A DNA stretch of 64,000 nucleotides, from assembly GCF_000735345.1 (NCBI RefSeq), contig NZ_JMPJ01000038.1, positions 87,770 through 151,769 of the forward strand, read 5' to 3'. Positions 12,037-22,259 of the stretch are shown here, in pieces; position 1 is the stretch's first letter, and each line of letters starts with the position of its first letter. Source of the stretch: Ewingella americana ATCC 33852 (GTDB lineage: Bacteria > Pseudomonadota > Gammaproteobacteria > Enterobacterales > Enterobacteriaceae). A program made the translations under genes and the position numbers. The notes below the pieces were generated by a model. The model was not told where the DNA came from and did no database searches. It saw nothing but the letters and a program-made list of their open reading frames with translations.

Positions 12037-14676
12037 ATGGAAAGAGATAACCCGCAAATATCCGCCTACCAGGGGCGACTCACACCACTCGGTATTTTGA
12101 TTGCGGCCGCTTTACCCTGCGCGCCACTGTGGGCTGAGGGCAATATTCAGCCAAATGCTTCCCCGCAAGAGGTGGCGCAACATGTTGATTTCGATAGCTC
12201 CTTCCTCAATCTCGAGAATATCCATAGCGTAGATCTTTCGCGCTTTGCCAACGGCGCTTCGGCGACGCCTGGACGCTATCGCGTGGCTATTTATGTCAAC
12301 GGCGAGGCGGTGGGTAATGAGGAGGTCGAGTTTGAAGGCGATTCAAATCAAAGGGTTTATCCCTGCTTAACCGCGCATATTCTACAGAGCATTAATTTTA
12401 ACCAAGAAAAGCTGCCAAAAGATTTTATGCAGCCGCTGGCGAGTGAGGCAAGCTGTCTGGACCTTCAGCAGCGGCTGCCCGAGGCGCGTATCGCCTTCGA
12501 CAGTAATGAACAGCGGCTGGATATCAGTATTCCACAGATTTATCTACGCCAGCGCGCGCAGGGGAGTGTCAATCCGGCGCTGTGGGACAGTGGCGTCACC
12601 GCCGCGATGCTGGGCTACAACCTTAATGCCTATAACAGTCAGGCCGGCAACTATCAGTATAAATCCCTGTATGCCGGCATCAATGCCGGGTTTAACCTTG
12701 GTGGCTGGTATCTGCGGCATAACGGCTCATATAACGCTACGGACCACGGCGAGAAGCACTACAGCACGATTAATACCTACGTGCAGCGGGATATTCCGAC
12801 ACTTCAGGGGCAGTTGCTGCTGGGTCAGTCGAATACTCAGGGGCAACTTTTCGACACGCTGCCGTTTACCGGCGTTCAGTTAGCCACTGACGAGCGCATG
12901 TTGCCGGAATCACTGCGCGGCTATGCGCCAGATATCCACGGCATTGCGCGAACTAACGCGCGGGTGACGGTACGGCAGAGTGGGCAAATTATCTATGAAA
13001 CGACGGTCACTCCCGGCGAATTCCTGATTAACGATCTCTATCCGACGGGTTACGGCGGCGATCTTGAGGTAACGGTCCGCGAAGCTGACGGCAGTGAGCA
13101 GCGTTTTCTGGTGCCTTACTCCTCCGTCGCCCAACTGCTGCGGCCGGGAAGCAATCGTTATGCCTTAGTCGCCGGGAAACTGCGTAATCAGTTTTTACAT
13201 ACTAATCCCCAGCTGTATCAAGGCACCTGGCAGCGCGGGCTGAGCAATATTGTCACTGGCTACGGTGGCTTACAGACAAGCCAAGATTACTACGCATTAC
13301 AGCTGGGATTGGCCTTTGGCACCCCGGTGGGCGCCGTGGCGGCGGATGTCACGCAGGCCAGAGCGCACCTTAATGACGACGGGCTGAGCAGTTCGGGGCA
13401 GAGCTACCGCGTTACTTACAGTAAAAGTATCAGTGAAACCCGCAGCAATCTGTCGGTGGCGGCTTATCGCTTCTCCACTAGCGGCTATCTGGATTTCAAC
13501 ACCGCGGCGGAAACCCGCGATTATCTTGAGCGCGGCTTGGGTGACAGCAACCTTTGGCGCGCCAAAAATCGGGCGACCGTGACGGCATCCCAGGGGCTAC
13601 CGGGCAGTTGGGGGCAGTTTTATATCAGTAGTTCACTGCAAGATTATTGGAATAAATCGGGCAGCGATAAGCAATACCAGTTGGGCTACAACAATCAGTT
13701 TCAATCCCTCAGTTGGGGGATTAACGCCAGCCGCAGCCAGAGTGGTAATGGCATTAGCCAGAATAACTACCAGTTGACATTTAGCTTCCCGCTCGGGCGC
13801 GCAGCTAGCGTTTATACGCCGCAAATGCGCCTTGATTTCAATCGGGACAGCCATGGAAATAATGGCCAGCAGGCGACAATCTCCGGCGTGGCGGGCAGTG
13901 AAAATCAGTACAGCTACGGCGTTTCCGGGCTGCACAGCAATCACGGCGGCAGCAGCGGGTCAGTCAACGGGCAGTACCGCTCACCTTACAGCTCGCTCAA
14001 CGCGGCCTATAGCACGGGGCGCGATTATCACAGCACATCGCTGGGCGCGACGGGCACCCTTATTGCTCATAGCGGCGGCCTGACGGCATCGCCTTATGTG
14101 GCAGATACCTTTGCGCTGGTGGAAGCCAAAGGGGCCAGCGGGGCGCACGTTTCCAGCTATCCGGGCGTGACGGTCGATCCCTTAGGCTATGCCGCCGTGC
14201 CGTATCTCAACCCGTATCAAATCAATGAAATCAGTATCGATCCGAAAGGCACCTCGTCTGACGTGGAGCTTGATAACACCACCCAACGCGTCGCCCCCTA
14301 TGCCGGTGCGGTCGTGAAGGTTAAATATGTCAGTCATCGCGGCACGCCTGTGCTGATTAATGCCAGCTTCGACGGCGAACCCGTGGCCTTTGGCGCCAAC
14401 GTGTTGGACAGCGCCGGTAACAGTGTGGGATCGGTGGGACAGGCCGGACAGATTTATGCCCGGGTGGCCGACGAGCAGGGTGAATTGCGCATCAAATGGG
14501 CTGATGGCCCCGACGGGCAGTGTCGCGTACGTTACCACCTGATGCCGCAAGCGAAAGGGAAAGCGGTGGAAAGTATTCAGCAGTTTAGCGCCACCTGCAC
14601 CGAGGCAGTAAGCCCATCGCCCAGCCCCAAAGCCATGACGGCCAGTTCTGCCACTCAAAACAGGACCCAAAGCTAA
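12037..14676 (+). CDS. Outer-membrane fimbrial usher (FimD family)
   Basis: An 879-residue outer-membrane protein that forms the secretion and assembly channel for the fimbria. After a signal region (about 1-33, ending PLWAE) come the PapC N-terminal domain (VDFDSSFLNL), the 24-strand barrel with an internal plug (near 230-330), the middle and C-terminal domains, and a C-terminal CxxC-spaced disulfide pair (GQCRVRYHL, FSATCTE). The ATG has a modest AAGGG site. The last base of the stop codon is the first base of the adhesin ATG, indicating translational coupling. Confidence 0.96.
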   Translation: MERDNPQISAYQGRLTPLGILIAAALPCAPLWAEGNIQPNASPQEVAQHVDFDSSFLNLENIHSVDLSRFANGASATPGRYRVAIYVNGEAVGNEEVEFEGDSNQRVYPCLTAHILQSINFNQEKLPKDFMQPLASEASCLDLQQRLPEARIAFDSNEQRLDISIPQIYLRQRAQGSVNPALWDSGVTAAMLGYNLNAYNSQAGNYQYKSLYAGINAGFNLGGWYLRHNGSYNATDHGEKHYSTINTYVQRDIPTLQGQLLLGQSNTQGQLFDTLPFTGVQLATDERMLPESLRGYAPDIHGIARTNARVTVRQSGQIIYETTVTPGEFLINDLYPTGYGGDLEVTVREADGSEQRFLVPYSSVAQLLRPGSNRYALVAGKLRNQFLHTNPQLYQGTWQRGLSNIVTGYGGLQTSQDYYALQLGLAFGTPVGAVAADVTQARAHLNDDGLSSSGQSYRVTYSKSISETRSNLSVAAYRFSTSGYLDFNTAAETRDYLERGLGDSNLWRAKNRATVTASQGLPGSWGQFYISSSLQDYWNKSGSDKQYQLGYNNQFQSLSWGINASRSQSGNGISQNNYQLTFSFPLGRAASVYTPQMRLDFNRDSHGNNGQQATISGVAGSENQYSYGVSGLHSNHGGSSGSVNGQYRSPYSSLNAAYSTGRDYHSTSLGATGTLIAHSGGLTASPYVADTFALVEAKGASGAHVSSYPGVTVDPLGYAAVPYLNPYQINEISIDPKGTSSDVELDNTTQRVAPYAGAVVKVKYVSHRGTPVLINASFDGEPVAFGANVLDSAGNSVGSVGQAGQIYARVADEQGELRIKWADGPDGQCRVRYHLMPQAKGKAVESIQQFSATCTEAVSPSPSPKAMTASSATQNRTQS

Positions 14677-15824
14677 TGAATAACAGATTTACGCAGCTCT
14701 TTATTGGAGCCTTACTTATGCTGGGCGGAGTGTCAACGGCGCTGGCCAACACCTGTACTTATTACCCAGGTTCGGCAGATGCCCAATACACCCTTCCACT
14801 GCCGACGGCTAATATCTCCGTGGGGGCGGATATCCCCGTGGGGACGGTGCTGTATCGCATGCAGGCAGGCAACACCACCGCGCTGCGGCCTTGGTGGCAC
14901 TGTACAACCGACGGCGGCAAAAGTTTTAACGTGTTGCAATATTTAACTCTGAGCAATACCCCTGCGCTGGTACCGAACTGGACCGGACGCTTTGCCGGTA
15001 AGCTCTACCAGACTTCCGTCGCTGGGATTGGTATTGCCTTTGTCAATGCCGATGGTTACAACGCCGGGCAGGATTCAGGAGCGCTTTCCACGTCCCCCTT
15101 TTTGAAATATACCATTCCAATTCCCGAAAACATTGATTGGCAATCTTTCTATGCCAACACAATGTACATCCATTTTGTTAAAACGGGTCCAGTGAGTGGT
15201 GGGGTAATTAATGGTGCGAATTTGCCTACGGTGACGCTTACCGCCAATAGCGATGCCCCAACGACAGGGATGCCATTGACGCCGCTTATCTACAATTTCA
15301 GCGGCTCGATGAACGTTATTGCCACCTCCTGCACGACGCCGGATGTAACCGTCAATCTGGGCAAACACGAAACCAATACCTTTAATGCCATCGGTGCGGC
15401 CTCGCCTTGGGTTGGGTTTAATATTGCTTTGCAAAACTGCCCGCCGATGTATGGCAGTTATCCTGAAAGCACCTCCCCGCCAACGGGCTTTAACGACCAA
15501 ACCACCGCGCCGGGCACCGTAGTGCAAAATAGTATTACGCTGGGTTTTACTCCGGCTTATGGCATCGAAAATGCGGCGCAGGGGATTTTCAAGATTAACC
15601 CGGCGACGGGAAATGCCACCGGTGTCGGCATTCAGCTGGCTAGAGGCTCGAGTAATAACAACCCGCCGCTGGTGAATTTGGCACAGCTGATCAGCCAAAG
15701 TTTTGCCAGTACCAGCAATCAGAATTTCACTCTGCCGTTTCAGGCGCGTTATATCCAGACCGCCAGCAAGGTCACGCCAGGGCCAGCCGACGGTCGCGCC
15801 ACTTTTACCATTAATTATTATTGA
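14676..15824 (+). CDS. Fimbrial tip adhesin (two-domain, FimH-like layout)
   Basis: A 382-residue secreted protein with a signal peptide ending STALA (about residue 24). The length and layout fit a two-domain adhesin: an N-terminal lectin-like domain (about 25-210) with cysteines at NTCTYY and WWHCTT, then a pilin domain (about 215-382) with disulfide cysteines TSCTTPD and QNCPPM and the terminal FTINYY beta-zipper motif. The receptor cannot be predicted. The operon therefore encodes only pilin, chaperone, usher and adhesin, with no minor adapter subunits. Confidence 0.88.
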   Translation: MNNRFTQLFIGALLMLGGVSTALANTCTYYPGSADAQYTLPLPTANISVGADIPVGTVLYRMQAGNTTALRPWWHCTTDGGKSFNVLQYLTLSNTPALVPNWTGRFAGKLYQTSVAGIGIAFVNADGYNAGQDSGALSTSPFLKYTIPIPENIDWQSFYANTMYIHFVKTGPVSGGVINGANLPTVTLTANSDAPTTGMPLTPLIYNFSGSMNVIATSCTTPDVTVNLGKHETNTFNAIGAASPWVGFNIALQNCPPMYGSYPESTSPPTGFNDQTTAPGTVVQNSITLGFTPAYGIENAAQGIFKINPATGNATGVGIQLARGSSNNNPPLVNLAQLISQSFASTSNQNFTLPFQARYIQTASKVTPGPADGRATFTINYY

Positions 15825-15865
15825 GGCAGGGCAATAAAGCAGAGCGTTGCGAAAGGGGAAAGCTT

Positions 15866-15886
15866 CGCCCGCCAGAGCGGCGGGCG
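15866..15886 (+). terminator. Hairpin at the end of the fimbrial operon
   Basis: A perfect 8-bp GC-rich stem CGCCCGCC/GGCGGGCG with a 5-base loop lies 40 bp after the adhesin stop. It has no T tract, so it may act together with the next hairpin. Confidence 0.5.
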
Positions 15887-15922
15887 GAGAGTGTTGAAAG
15901 CGAGCAGTCAGCAGCGAAAAGT

Positions 15923-15946
15923 AAAAAGGGCTTAACGGCCCTTTTT
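15923..15946. terminator. Bidirectional terminator overlapping the rluF stop
   Basis: A 9-bp stem AAAAAGGGC/GCCCTTTTT with the six-base loop TTAACG. The loop contains the rluF stop codon. T runs are present on both strands, so it serves both the fimbrial operon and rluF. Confidence 0.85.
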
Positions 15947-16801
15947 CTTGCGTCCCGGTTGGGCAAAGCGCTTGCGCGAGGCGGCGTTGCCGTCAGCTTT
16001 TTCGGCCACTTTAGGCTTGCTGACAGTCGGCTTTTTGGCCGCAGGTTTGGACTGAGGTTTCTTCGCCGGTTTATCTTCTGAAGAAGAGTTTTCAATCAGC
16101 TTAAACAACTCGATCAGTTCGTCGTCGGTCAGGTCACGCCATTCACCCAGCGGAATTCCCTTCAGGTTGACGTTCATGATCCGCGTGCGCTCAAGCTTGG
16201 TGACTTCATAACCAAAGTGCTTACACATGCGGCGGATCTGGCGGTTAAGCCCCTGAACCAGCGTAATGCGGAAGACAAAAGGCGCTTCCTGCTTGACTTT
16301 GCACTTCTTGGTCACCGTGCCGAGCATTGGTACACCGGCGCTCATGCCCTGAATAAACTCGTCGGTCACCGGCTTGTTCACGGTCACCACGTACTCTTTC
16401 TCGTGATTGTTACCAGCACGCAGGATTTTGTTGACCAGATCCCCGTGGTTGGTCAGGAAAATCAGCCCCTGCGAGTCTTTATCCAGACGGCCGATAGGGA
16501 AGACGCGCTTGCTGTGATTGACGAAATCACTGATGTTGTCGCGCTCGCCTTCTTCCATGGTAGTGATAATGCCCACCGGCTTATTCAGTGCGATCAGCAC
16601 TAAATCTTCTTCATCGCGCGGTTCGATAAGCTGACCGTTAACTTTCACGACGTCACCGGCAAATACCTGAGCGCCAACGGCGGCGCGCTTACCGTTGATA
16701 AAAACGTTGCCTTGCTCAATGTAGCGATCGGCGTCACGGCGAGAACAGATGCCGCTCTCGCTAATGTATTTGTTAAGACGAATAGATGAGTTAGTCAGCA
16801 T
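15932..16801 (-). CDS. rluF: 23S rRNA pseudouridine(2604) synthase RluF
   Basis: Modifies U2604 of 23S rRNA (and, in E. coli, tRNA-Tyr U35). It has 289 residues: an N-terminal S4 RNA-binding domain ([15 protein letters not shown]), then the RsuA/RluF catalytic domain with the [17 protein letters not shown] motif, whose Asp is the nucleophile, and [10 protein letters not shown]. The Lys/Pro/Ala-rich basic tail ends in GRKKKGR as in E. coli RluF. It is monocistronic, and its stop lies in a terminator loop. Confidence 0.97.
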   Translation of the reverse strand: MLTNSSIRLNKYISESGICSRRDADRYIEQGNVFINGKRAAVGAQVFAGDVVKVNGQLIEPRDEEDLVLIALNKPVGIITTMEEGERDNISDFVNHSKRVFPIGRLDKDSQGLIFLTNHGDLVNKILRAGNNHEKEYVVTVNKPVTDEFIQGMSAGVPMLGTVTKKCKVKQEAPFVFRITLVQGLNRQIRRMCKHFGYEVTKLERTRIMNVNLKGIPLGEWRDLTDDELIELFKLIENSSSEDKPAKKPQSKPAAKKPTVSKPKVAEKADGNAASRKRFAQPGRKKKGR

Positions 16802-17036
16802 GGTTTCTCCGTAAAACGCGGACTATACATTATGCGAGTTAGCTTGCGAAGCCTGTTTGCGGCGAATCGTGCCGGGCATCAACGGGTTGAAATGGCGCGC
16901 AAAGCTGCCTTGATTAGCCAATAGGCAGACGATTGGCGATCGGGAAAAACACATTGGCGGATTAGCGAAAGAAACTAATATTTATTGCTTATAAACTTCA
17001 TTCATCAACTGACCAAGTGCCTTGACTGGAGTGAAC

Positions 17037-17615
17037 ATGAATACCACCTTGAAAGTGACCGGAATTGCCGGAAGCCTGCGCGCAGGCTCTTTTTCCCACA
17101 TGATTATGAATACGCTGGCGGAGCAACTGCCCGCAGGCGGCTCGCTGCACAACATCGATATCGGCGCGCTGCCGCATTACAACGAAGATCTTGAGCGCAA
17201 CGCCTTGCCGGAATCGGTGATCAACGCTCGTGCCTTGGTCAGTGAGTCCGACGTGGTGTTTATCGTCACGCCGGAGTTTAACCACGGCATTCCGGGCGTG
17301 CTGAAAAACACGCTGGACTGGCTCTCGCGCCCGGCCTTTAACAGCCCGATGCTGCACAAATACGTGTTCTTTATTACCCACTCGCCGGGCGCGCTGGGCG
17401 GCGTACGGGCGCAATATCAGCTGCGCGAAACCTTGGCCTCCATGCACTGTAACTTCGTGCCGATGGGGGAAATTGCCATCCCGCACATAGGGGAGAAGGT
17501 CGAGGAAAATCGCCTGACTGACCCGCGCAGTGTCGAGTTTATTCGCCAGCAGATGGCGCGGTTTATCGACAAAGCGCAGGCCGCGTCGGCTCAGTTAAAT
17601 CAGGCTTGGGGCTAA
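17037..17615 (+). CDS. NAD(P)H-dependent FMN reductase (ChrR/YieF-like)
   Basis: A flavodoxin-like, FMN-binding reductase of about 192 residues, related to chromate/quinone reductases. The FMN-phosphate loop GIAGSLRAGSFSH is at the N-terminus, VTPEFNHGIPGVLKNTLDW is the second FMN-contact motif, and SPGALGGVRAQYQLR follows. I chose the ATG at 17037 because GGAG lies five bases upstream; an upstream in-frame TTG has no such site. It begins a three-gene unit with the XapX microprotein and a second FMN reductase. Family roles include quinone and metal-oxyanion reduction; the true substrate is not visible. Confidence 0.85.
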   Translation: MNTTLKVTGIAGSLRAGSFSHMIMNTLAEQLPAGGSLHNIDIGALPHYNEDLERNALPESVINARALVSESDVVFIVTPEFNHGIPGVLKNTLDWLSRPAFNSPMLHKYVFFITHSPGALGGVRAQYQLRETLASMHCNFVPMGEIAIPHIGEKVEENRLTDPRSVEFIRQQMARFIDKAQAASAQLNQAWG

Positions 17616-17618
17616 GTG

Positions 17619-17774
17619 ATGCAGATGCTGCTGGCGCTCGGCGCGGGCCTGTTTGTCGGCCTGCTGTTCTCATGGCTGCGCGTGCCTTTGCCTGCACCGC
17701 CCACGCTAACCGGCATTATCGGCGCGTTCGGGGTGTTTATGGGCAGCGTGCTTTTTCGGCTCATCGTAAGGTAA
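17619..17774 (+). CDS. XapX-domain small membrane protein
   Basis: A 51-residue protein with two hydrophobic helices (LALGAGLFVGLLFSWL and LTGIIGAFGVFMGSVLF) joined by RVPLPAPPT. This is the classic XapX (DUF1427) pattern of a two-helix hairpin around a Pro-rich turn. It starts three bases after the stop of the preceding FMN reductase and ends three bases before the next one, so the three genes are clearly co-translated. The function of XapX proteins is unknown. Confidence 0.8.
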   Translation: MQMLLALGAGLFVGLLFSWLRVPLPAPPTLTGIIGAFGVFMGSVLFRLIVR

Positions 17775-17777
17775 ACA

Positions 17778-18338
17778 ATGAAAATACAGATCATTATTGG
17801 CAGTGTCCGACAAGGCCGTATTGGCCCGCAAATCGCCCAGTGGGTGCAGGACAGCCTGATGGCGGCAGGTGAGGAGTGCAGCGCAGAAATTATCGACTTG
17901 GCGCAGTGGCCGCTGCCGATGGACGACGAGCCGTTTATGCCTTCTTCCGGCCAATATCTTCAGCCGCACACGCTGCGCTGGAGTGAGAAAATCAGCCAAG
18001 GGCAGATGATGATTTTTGTCTTCCCGCAATACAATTGGGGCTATCCGGCGGCGCTGAAAAACGCCATTGACCACCTTTATCATGAGTGGAAAGGCAAACC
18101 AGCCCTGATGGTCAGCTACGCCAATCGCGGCGGTGGTAAGGCCGCGGCTCAGTTAAAGCAGGTGTTGGAAGGCATTCACATGCAGCCGCTGAGTGCGGGC
18201 ATTGAGATTAAACTCTCCGAGCTGGTGTTTGCCGAGGATGGCGCGATAGTTCAGGCGGCTGAAGGGCTGAGTCCCTATCTTCAACAGCTGATTGATGCGC
18301 TAAAAGAGGCACTTTCGCTCACCAAGGCAAGCCGTTAG
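17778..18338 (+). CDS. NADPH-dependent FMN reductase family protein
   Basis: A 186-residue flavodoxin-fold protein. The FMN-phosphate loop GSVRQGRIGP begins at residue 8, and the second motif FPQYNWGYPAALKNAIDHL is typical of the family. It is the third gene of the unit with ChrR-like reductase and XapX. The two reductases are clearly different paralogues (short shared motifs only). The stop codon overlaps the convergent AraC gene by four bases. The substrate is unknown. Confidence 0.85.
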   Translation: MKIQIIIGSVRQGRIGPQIAQWVQDSLMAAGEECSAEIIDLAQWPLPMDDEPFMPSSGQYLQPHTLRWSEKISQGQMMIFVFPQYNWGYPAALKNAIDHLYHEWKGKPALMVSYANRGGGKAAAQLKQVLEGIHMQPLSAGIEIKLSELVFAEDGAIVQAAEGLSPYLQQLIDALKEALSLTKASR

Positions 18339-19201
18339 CGCTGCGCCTCTTCTGACTGTTCGCGCATCAAAGACATATAGCGGCGCGGCGGCACGCCCAG
18401 CACGCGGGTGAATAGGGTGGTGAAGCTGCTGGCGCTGGAGTAACCCAGCTCCAGCGCGGTGGCGGTGATGGTATGGCCGCGAGCCAGCTTATCGATTGAG
18501 GTCACCAGTCGCATATGCTCGCGCCAGCGGCGGAAGGTCATCCCCGTCTCGGCGACAAACAGCCGGGAGAGCGTGCGCTCGCTGCTGTTAACCCGGGCCG
18601 CCAGCGCCTCAATGCTCAAATCCGCCCCTGGTTCCTGATGCAAAATAGCAATCGCCTTGCGCAGGCGTCGGTCCTGCCCGTGAGGCACAAACAGGCCGGG
18701 CGTGGCGACAGGGCGCACCAGCTGTAACACCATCAGTTCGGCAATCAGCCCCAGCGATTGCACCACGTGCTCCGCGCTTTTCTCCTGCTCATCCTCCAGC
18801 CTTACCGCCTCACGGGCCAGTTCACGCAGCAAATCAGATACCGCCAAAGCCCGACACTCCGCGGGCAGGCGCTGGGCAATTTGCGGCGGAAATTTAACGT
18901 TTATCAGCGACGACGTTTCACTGTAAGACGCGGCGTGTGGCGTTTGTGGCGGCACCCAGACCGCCAGCCCCGGCGGAGCCAGCCACCACCCCTGATCCGC
19001 CGTGACGCGCATGGTCCCACCCAGCACCACCGTCAATTGCCCGCTGTGGTGTTGATGCGTCGGCACACCACCACCCGCAGGATGGACAATAAAGCTGGCG
19101 CTAAGAGGTAGCAAGGCTGGGGGAGTGGGCATAGGAGTTCTATTAGTTTGTCGGTTGGCGGTCGGATCTATCCTACTGCTAAATGGAGAAGAAAAATCCA
19201 T
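18335..19201 (-). CDS. AraC-family regulator with N-terminal cupin (NimR/YdeC-like)
   Basis: A short AraC regulator with an N-terminal cupin (PTHQHHSGQLTVVLGGTMRV, the His-rich metal-like strand) and a C-terminal double helix-turn-helix (SIEALAARVNSSERTLSRLF and ATALELGYSSASSFTTLFTR). The start is uncertain: the ATG at 19201 has GAGG six bases upstream and is used here, the ATG at 19132 lacks a ribosome site but matches the usual family length better, and the frame remains open up to 19321. It converges on the FMN reductase unit and is divergent from the broken MDR gene, either of which may be its target. Confidence 0.8.
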   Translation of the reverse strand: MDFSSPFSSRIDPTANRQTNRTPMPTPPALLPLSASFIVHPAGGGVPTHQHHSGQLTVVLGGTMRVTADQGWWLAPPGLAVWVPPQTPHAASYSETSSLINVKFPPQIAQRLPAECRALAVSDLLRELAREAVRLEDEQEKSAEHVVQSLGLIAELMVLQLVRPVATPGLFVPHGQDRRLRKAIAILHQEPGADLSIEALAARVNSSERTLSRLFVAETGMTFRRWREHMRLVTSIDKLARGHTITATALELGYSSASSFTTLFTRVLGVPPRRYMSLMREQSEEAQR

Positions 19202-19284
19202 TTTCTGCCTCAGCCAACTCACATAATCAGGTTTGTTAATGCAGGTTATGAATATTACAAAAAGCAGATCCCAACCTACAATTG

Positions 19285-19299
19285 ATTCCATTCTGGAAT
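19285..19299. promoter_or_regulatory. Inverted repeat in the AraC/MDR divergent region
   Basis: ATTCCA-TTC-TGGAAT, a perfect 6-bp inverted repeat, ends 16 bp before the ATG of the MDR oxidoreductase. It is a candidate operator; which regulator binds it is not known. Confidence 0.35.
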
Positions 19300-19315
19300 A
19301 AATGGGAGTAATTCG

Positions 19316-20334
19316 ATGCAAAGTTTTCGTCTAAAGCAGTTGGGAAGTTTGGACTATTTACAGACAGTAAAAGAGCAGATCCCTGATCCAGCGGCCAATG
19401 AAGTCTTGGTGAAGATCCGCGCCTGTAGCCTCAATTATCGCGACCTTTCCATGCTTTATGGCACAGGGACTTTAACCCCGAAAAATGGCCTGATCCCTCT
19501 TTCCGATGGCGCTGGAGAAGTGGAGTGGTGAAGCTCGGGGCGTCGGTGAGCCGATTCAAACTTAATGATCGCGTGGCCGGGACCTTTTTCCCCCACTGGC
19601 AAGCTGGCAGACTGACCGCCGACACGGGAAGAGGGGCCTATGGACTGGCGCAAGACGGCTGGCTGACCGAGTATAAGGTCGTCAATCAAGAAGCCTTGGT
19701 CAAGCTGCCAGACTCTTTGTCATTTGCGGAAGGTTCAACCTTGCCCTGCGCGGCAGTGACCGCTTGGAATAGTCTGACCCAGTCTCGCCCATTGCAGCCC
19801 GGAGAAACCGTGCTGATTCAAGGAACCGGTGGGGTGTCTTTATTTGCGCTACAGTTCGCAAAAACCATGGGCTTGCAGGTGATTTCACTGACATCGACGG
19901 CGGAGAAGGCATCGCTTCTTAACGATTTAGGGGCAGATCATATTGTTAACTATAAAGAAAATCCCGAATGGCACCGGCAGATACGGGAAATAACCGGCGG
20001 TGAAGGAGTTGAAAGAATTGTTGAGGTTGGCGGGCCGGGAACCATTGAAAACTCTTTAAAATCAGTCCGATTGGGAGGTGAAATCGCGCTGATAGGCTTC
20101 GCTTCCCAGAGCCAATCCCCGATAGATTTTATGCAGTTGTTCAAAGCCGGAGCCACTATCCGGCCTTTAAGCGTCGGGTCACGGGAAGATTTTGAAAATA
20201 TGAACCGCGCATTGTCCTTCAAACCGATAAAACCAGTAATAAGCCAAACCTTCGACTTCGACGACTCAGTTTCTGCATGGAAATATCTTGAGCAGAAGAA
20301 TCATGTCGGCAAAGTGGTTATTTTGCCGAGCTGA
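19316..20334 (+). pseudogene. MDR-superfamily NAD(P)-dependent oxidoreductase, frameshifted
   Basis: Quinone oxidoreductase/zinc-independent alcohol dehydrogenase of the medium-chain family, split into two frames. The first 71 codons (MQSFRLKQLG..., with the family SLNYRD motif) end at a stop near 19531. The rest (from VKLGASVSRF on, with the nucleotide-binding GTGGVSLFALQFAK and HIVNYKE) is in another frame to 20334. At 19519-19528 the pentamer AGTGG occurs twice in tandem. Removing one copy restores GEVVKLGASV in one continuous protein of about 338 residues, which is what the family expects. The damage is therefore a single 5-bp duplication, probably recent because the remainder is intact. 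A sequencing error is possible but five extra bases would be unusual. Confidence 0.85.
19519..19528 (+). repeat. 5-bp tandem duplication causing the frameshift
   Basis: AGTGG repeated twice. One copy too many shifts the frame of the MDR gene by two bases and brings a stop within three codons. Confidence 0.85.
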
Positions 20335-20350
20335 GCTGAGCTGAGCTGAG
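20331..20350. repeat. (CTGAG)4 pentanucleotide microsatellite
   Basis: Four perfect CTGAG units at the very end of the MDR pseudogene; the TGA stop lies in the first unit. The preceding codons (GCCGAG) look like a degenerate further copy. Slippage here would not change the protein because the stop is reached in the first unit. Confidence 0.9.
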
Positions 20351-20428
20351 AAGAGAGGGGGAGATTATCCGCAAAGGGCACATTAGCGAAATCCTCTCAC
20401 AAATGGCCCATATGGGTAGGGATCACCA

Positions 20429-21663
<1,235 letters not shown>

Positions 21664-21809
21664 AGCGCGGCATTTTCCTCGAATAATTTTTGTGATCTGG
21701 GTAGCAATATACCCGATCGGGAGAAAGAGATGAATGCAGCGACCGGGAACTCGGAGGATTCTATTGTCAGCAATAATGAATAGCGACTTACTTATCAGGA
21801 GAACATGAG

Positions 21810-22205
21810 ATGCAATTGATTGAAACCACCCCACCGGCAGAGGATTTTTGCCGTTTGCGTCAGATTGCCGGATTATCCCCAAGGCCCTTCGAGGGCGTGG
21901 TGAGAGCACTTCCCGCCAGTCTTTATGGGGTACATATTGTGGTGGCGGGGAAGATTGTGGGTATGGGCCGAGTGGTTGGGGATGGTGCGATTAACTTTGA
22001 AATCGTGGATATTGCGGTCGACCCAGAGCAGCAGGGCAAGGGATATGGCCGCCTCATCATGGAGAGCATTATGGCCTATTTGCAAAAAACGGCTTTGGCC
22101 GGAGCCTATGTCAGCCTGATGGCCGACGTGCCAGAGCTGTATGAAAAGTTTGGTTTTAAACTGACGCGACCGGCCAGTGAAGGGATGTATATCAGTTGGA
22201 AATAA
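21810..22205 (+). CDS. GNAT-family N-acetyltransferase
   Basis: A 131-residue single-domain acetyltransferase. The acetyl-CoA binding motif A is DIAVDPEQQGKGYGRLIMES (R/Q-x-x-G-x-G/A is present as QQGKGYG), and the C-terminal ELYEKFGFKLTR is the usual beta6-alpha4 segment. The start at 21810 has AGGAGA seven bases upstream; an ATG five bases earlier is out of frame. The acceptor is unknown. Confidence 0.85.
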   Translation: MQLIETTPPAEDFCRLRQIAGLSPRPFEGVVRALPASLYGVHIVVAGKIVGMGRVVGDGAINFEIVDIAVDPEQQGKGYGRLIMESIMAYLQKTALAGAYVSLMADVPELYEKFGFKLTRPASEGMYISWK

Positions 22206-22259
22206 GGGGAGAGCCAGACCCTGCGGACTGATTTTCCCCTCTATTCACTTTTAAAGCGC

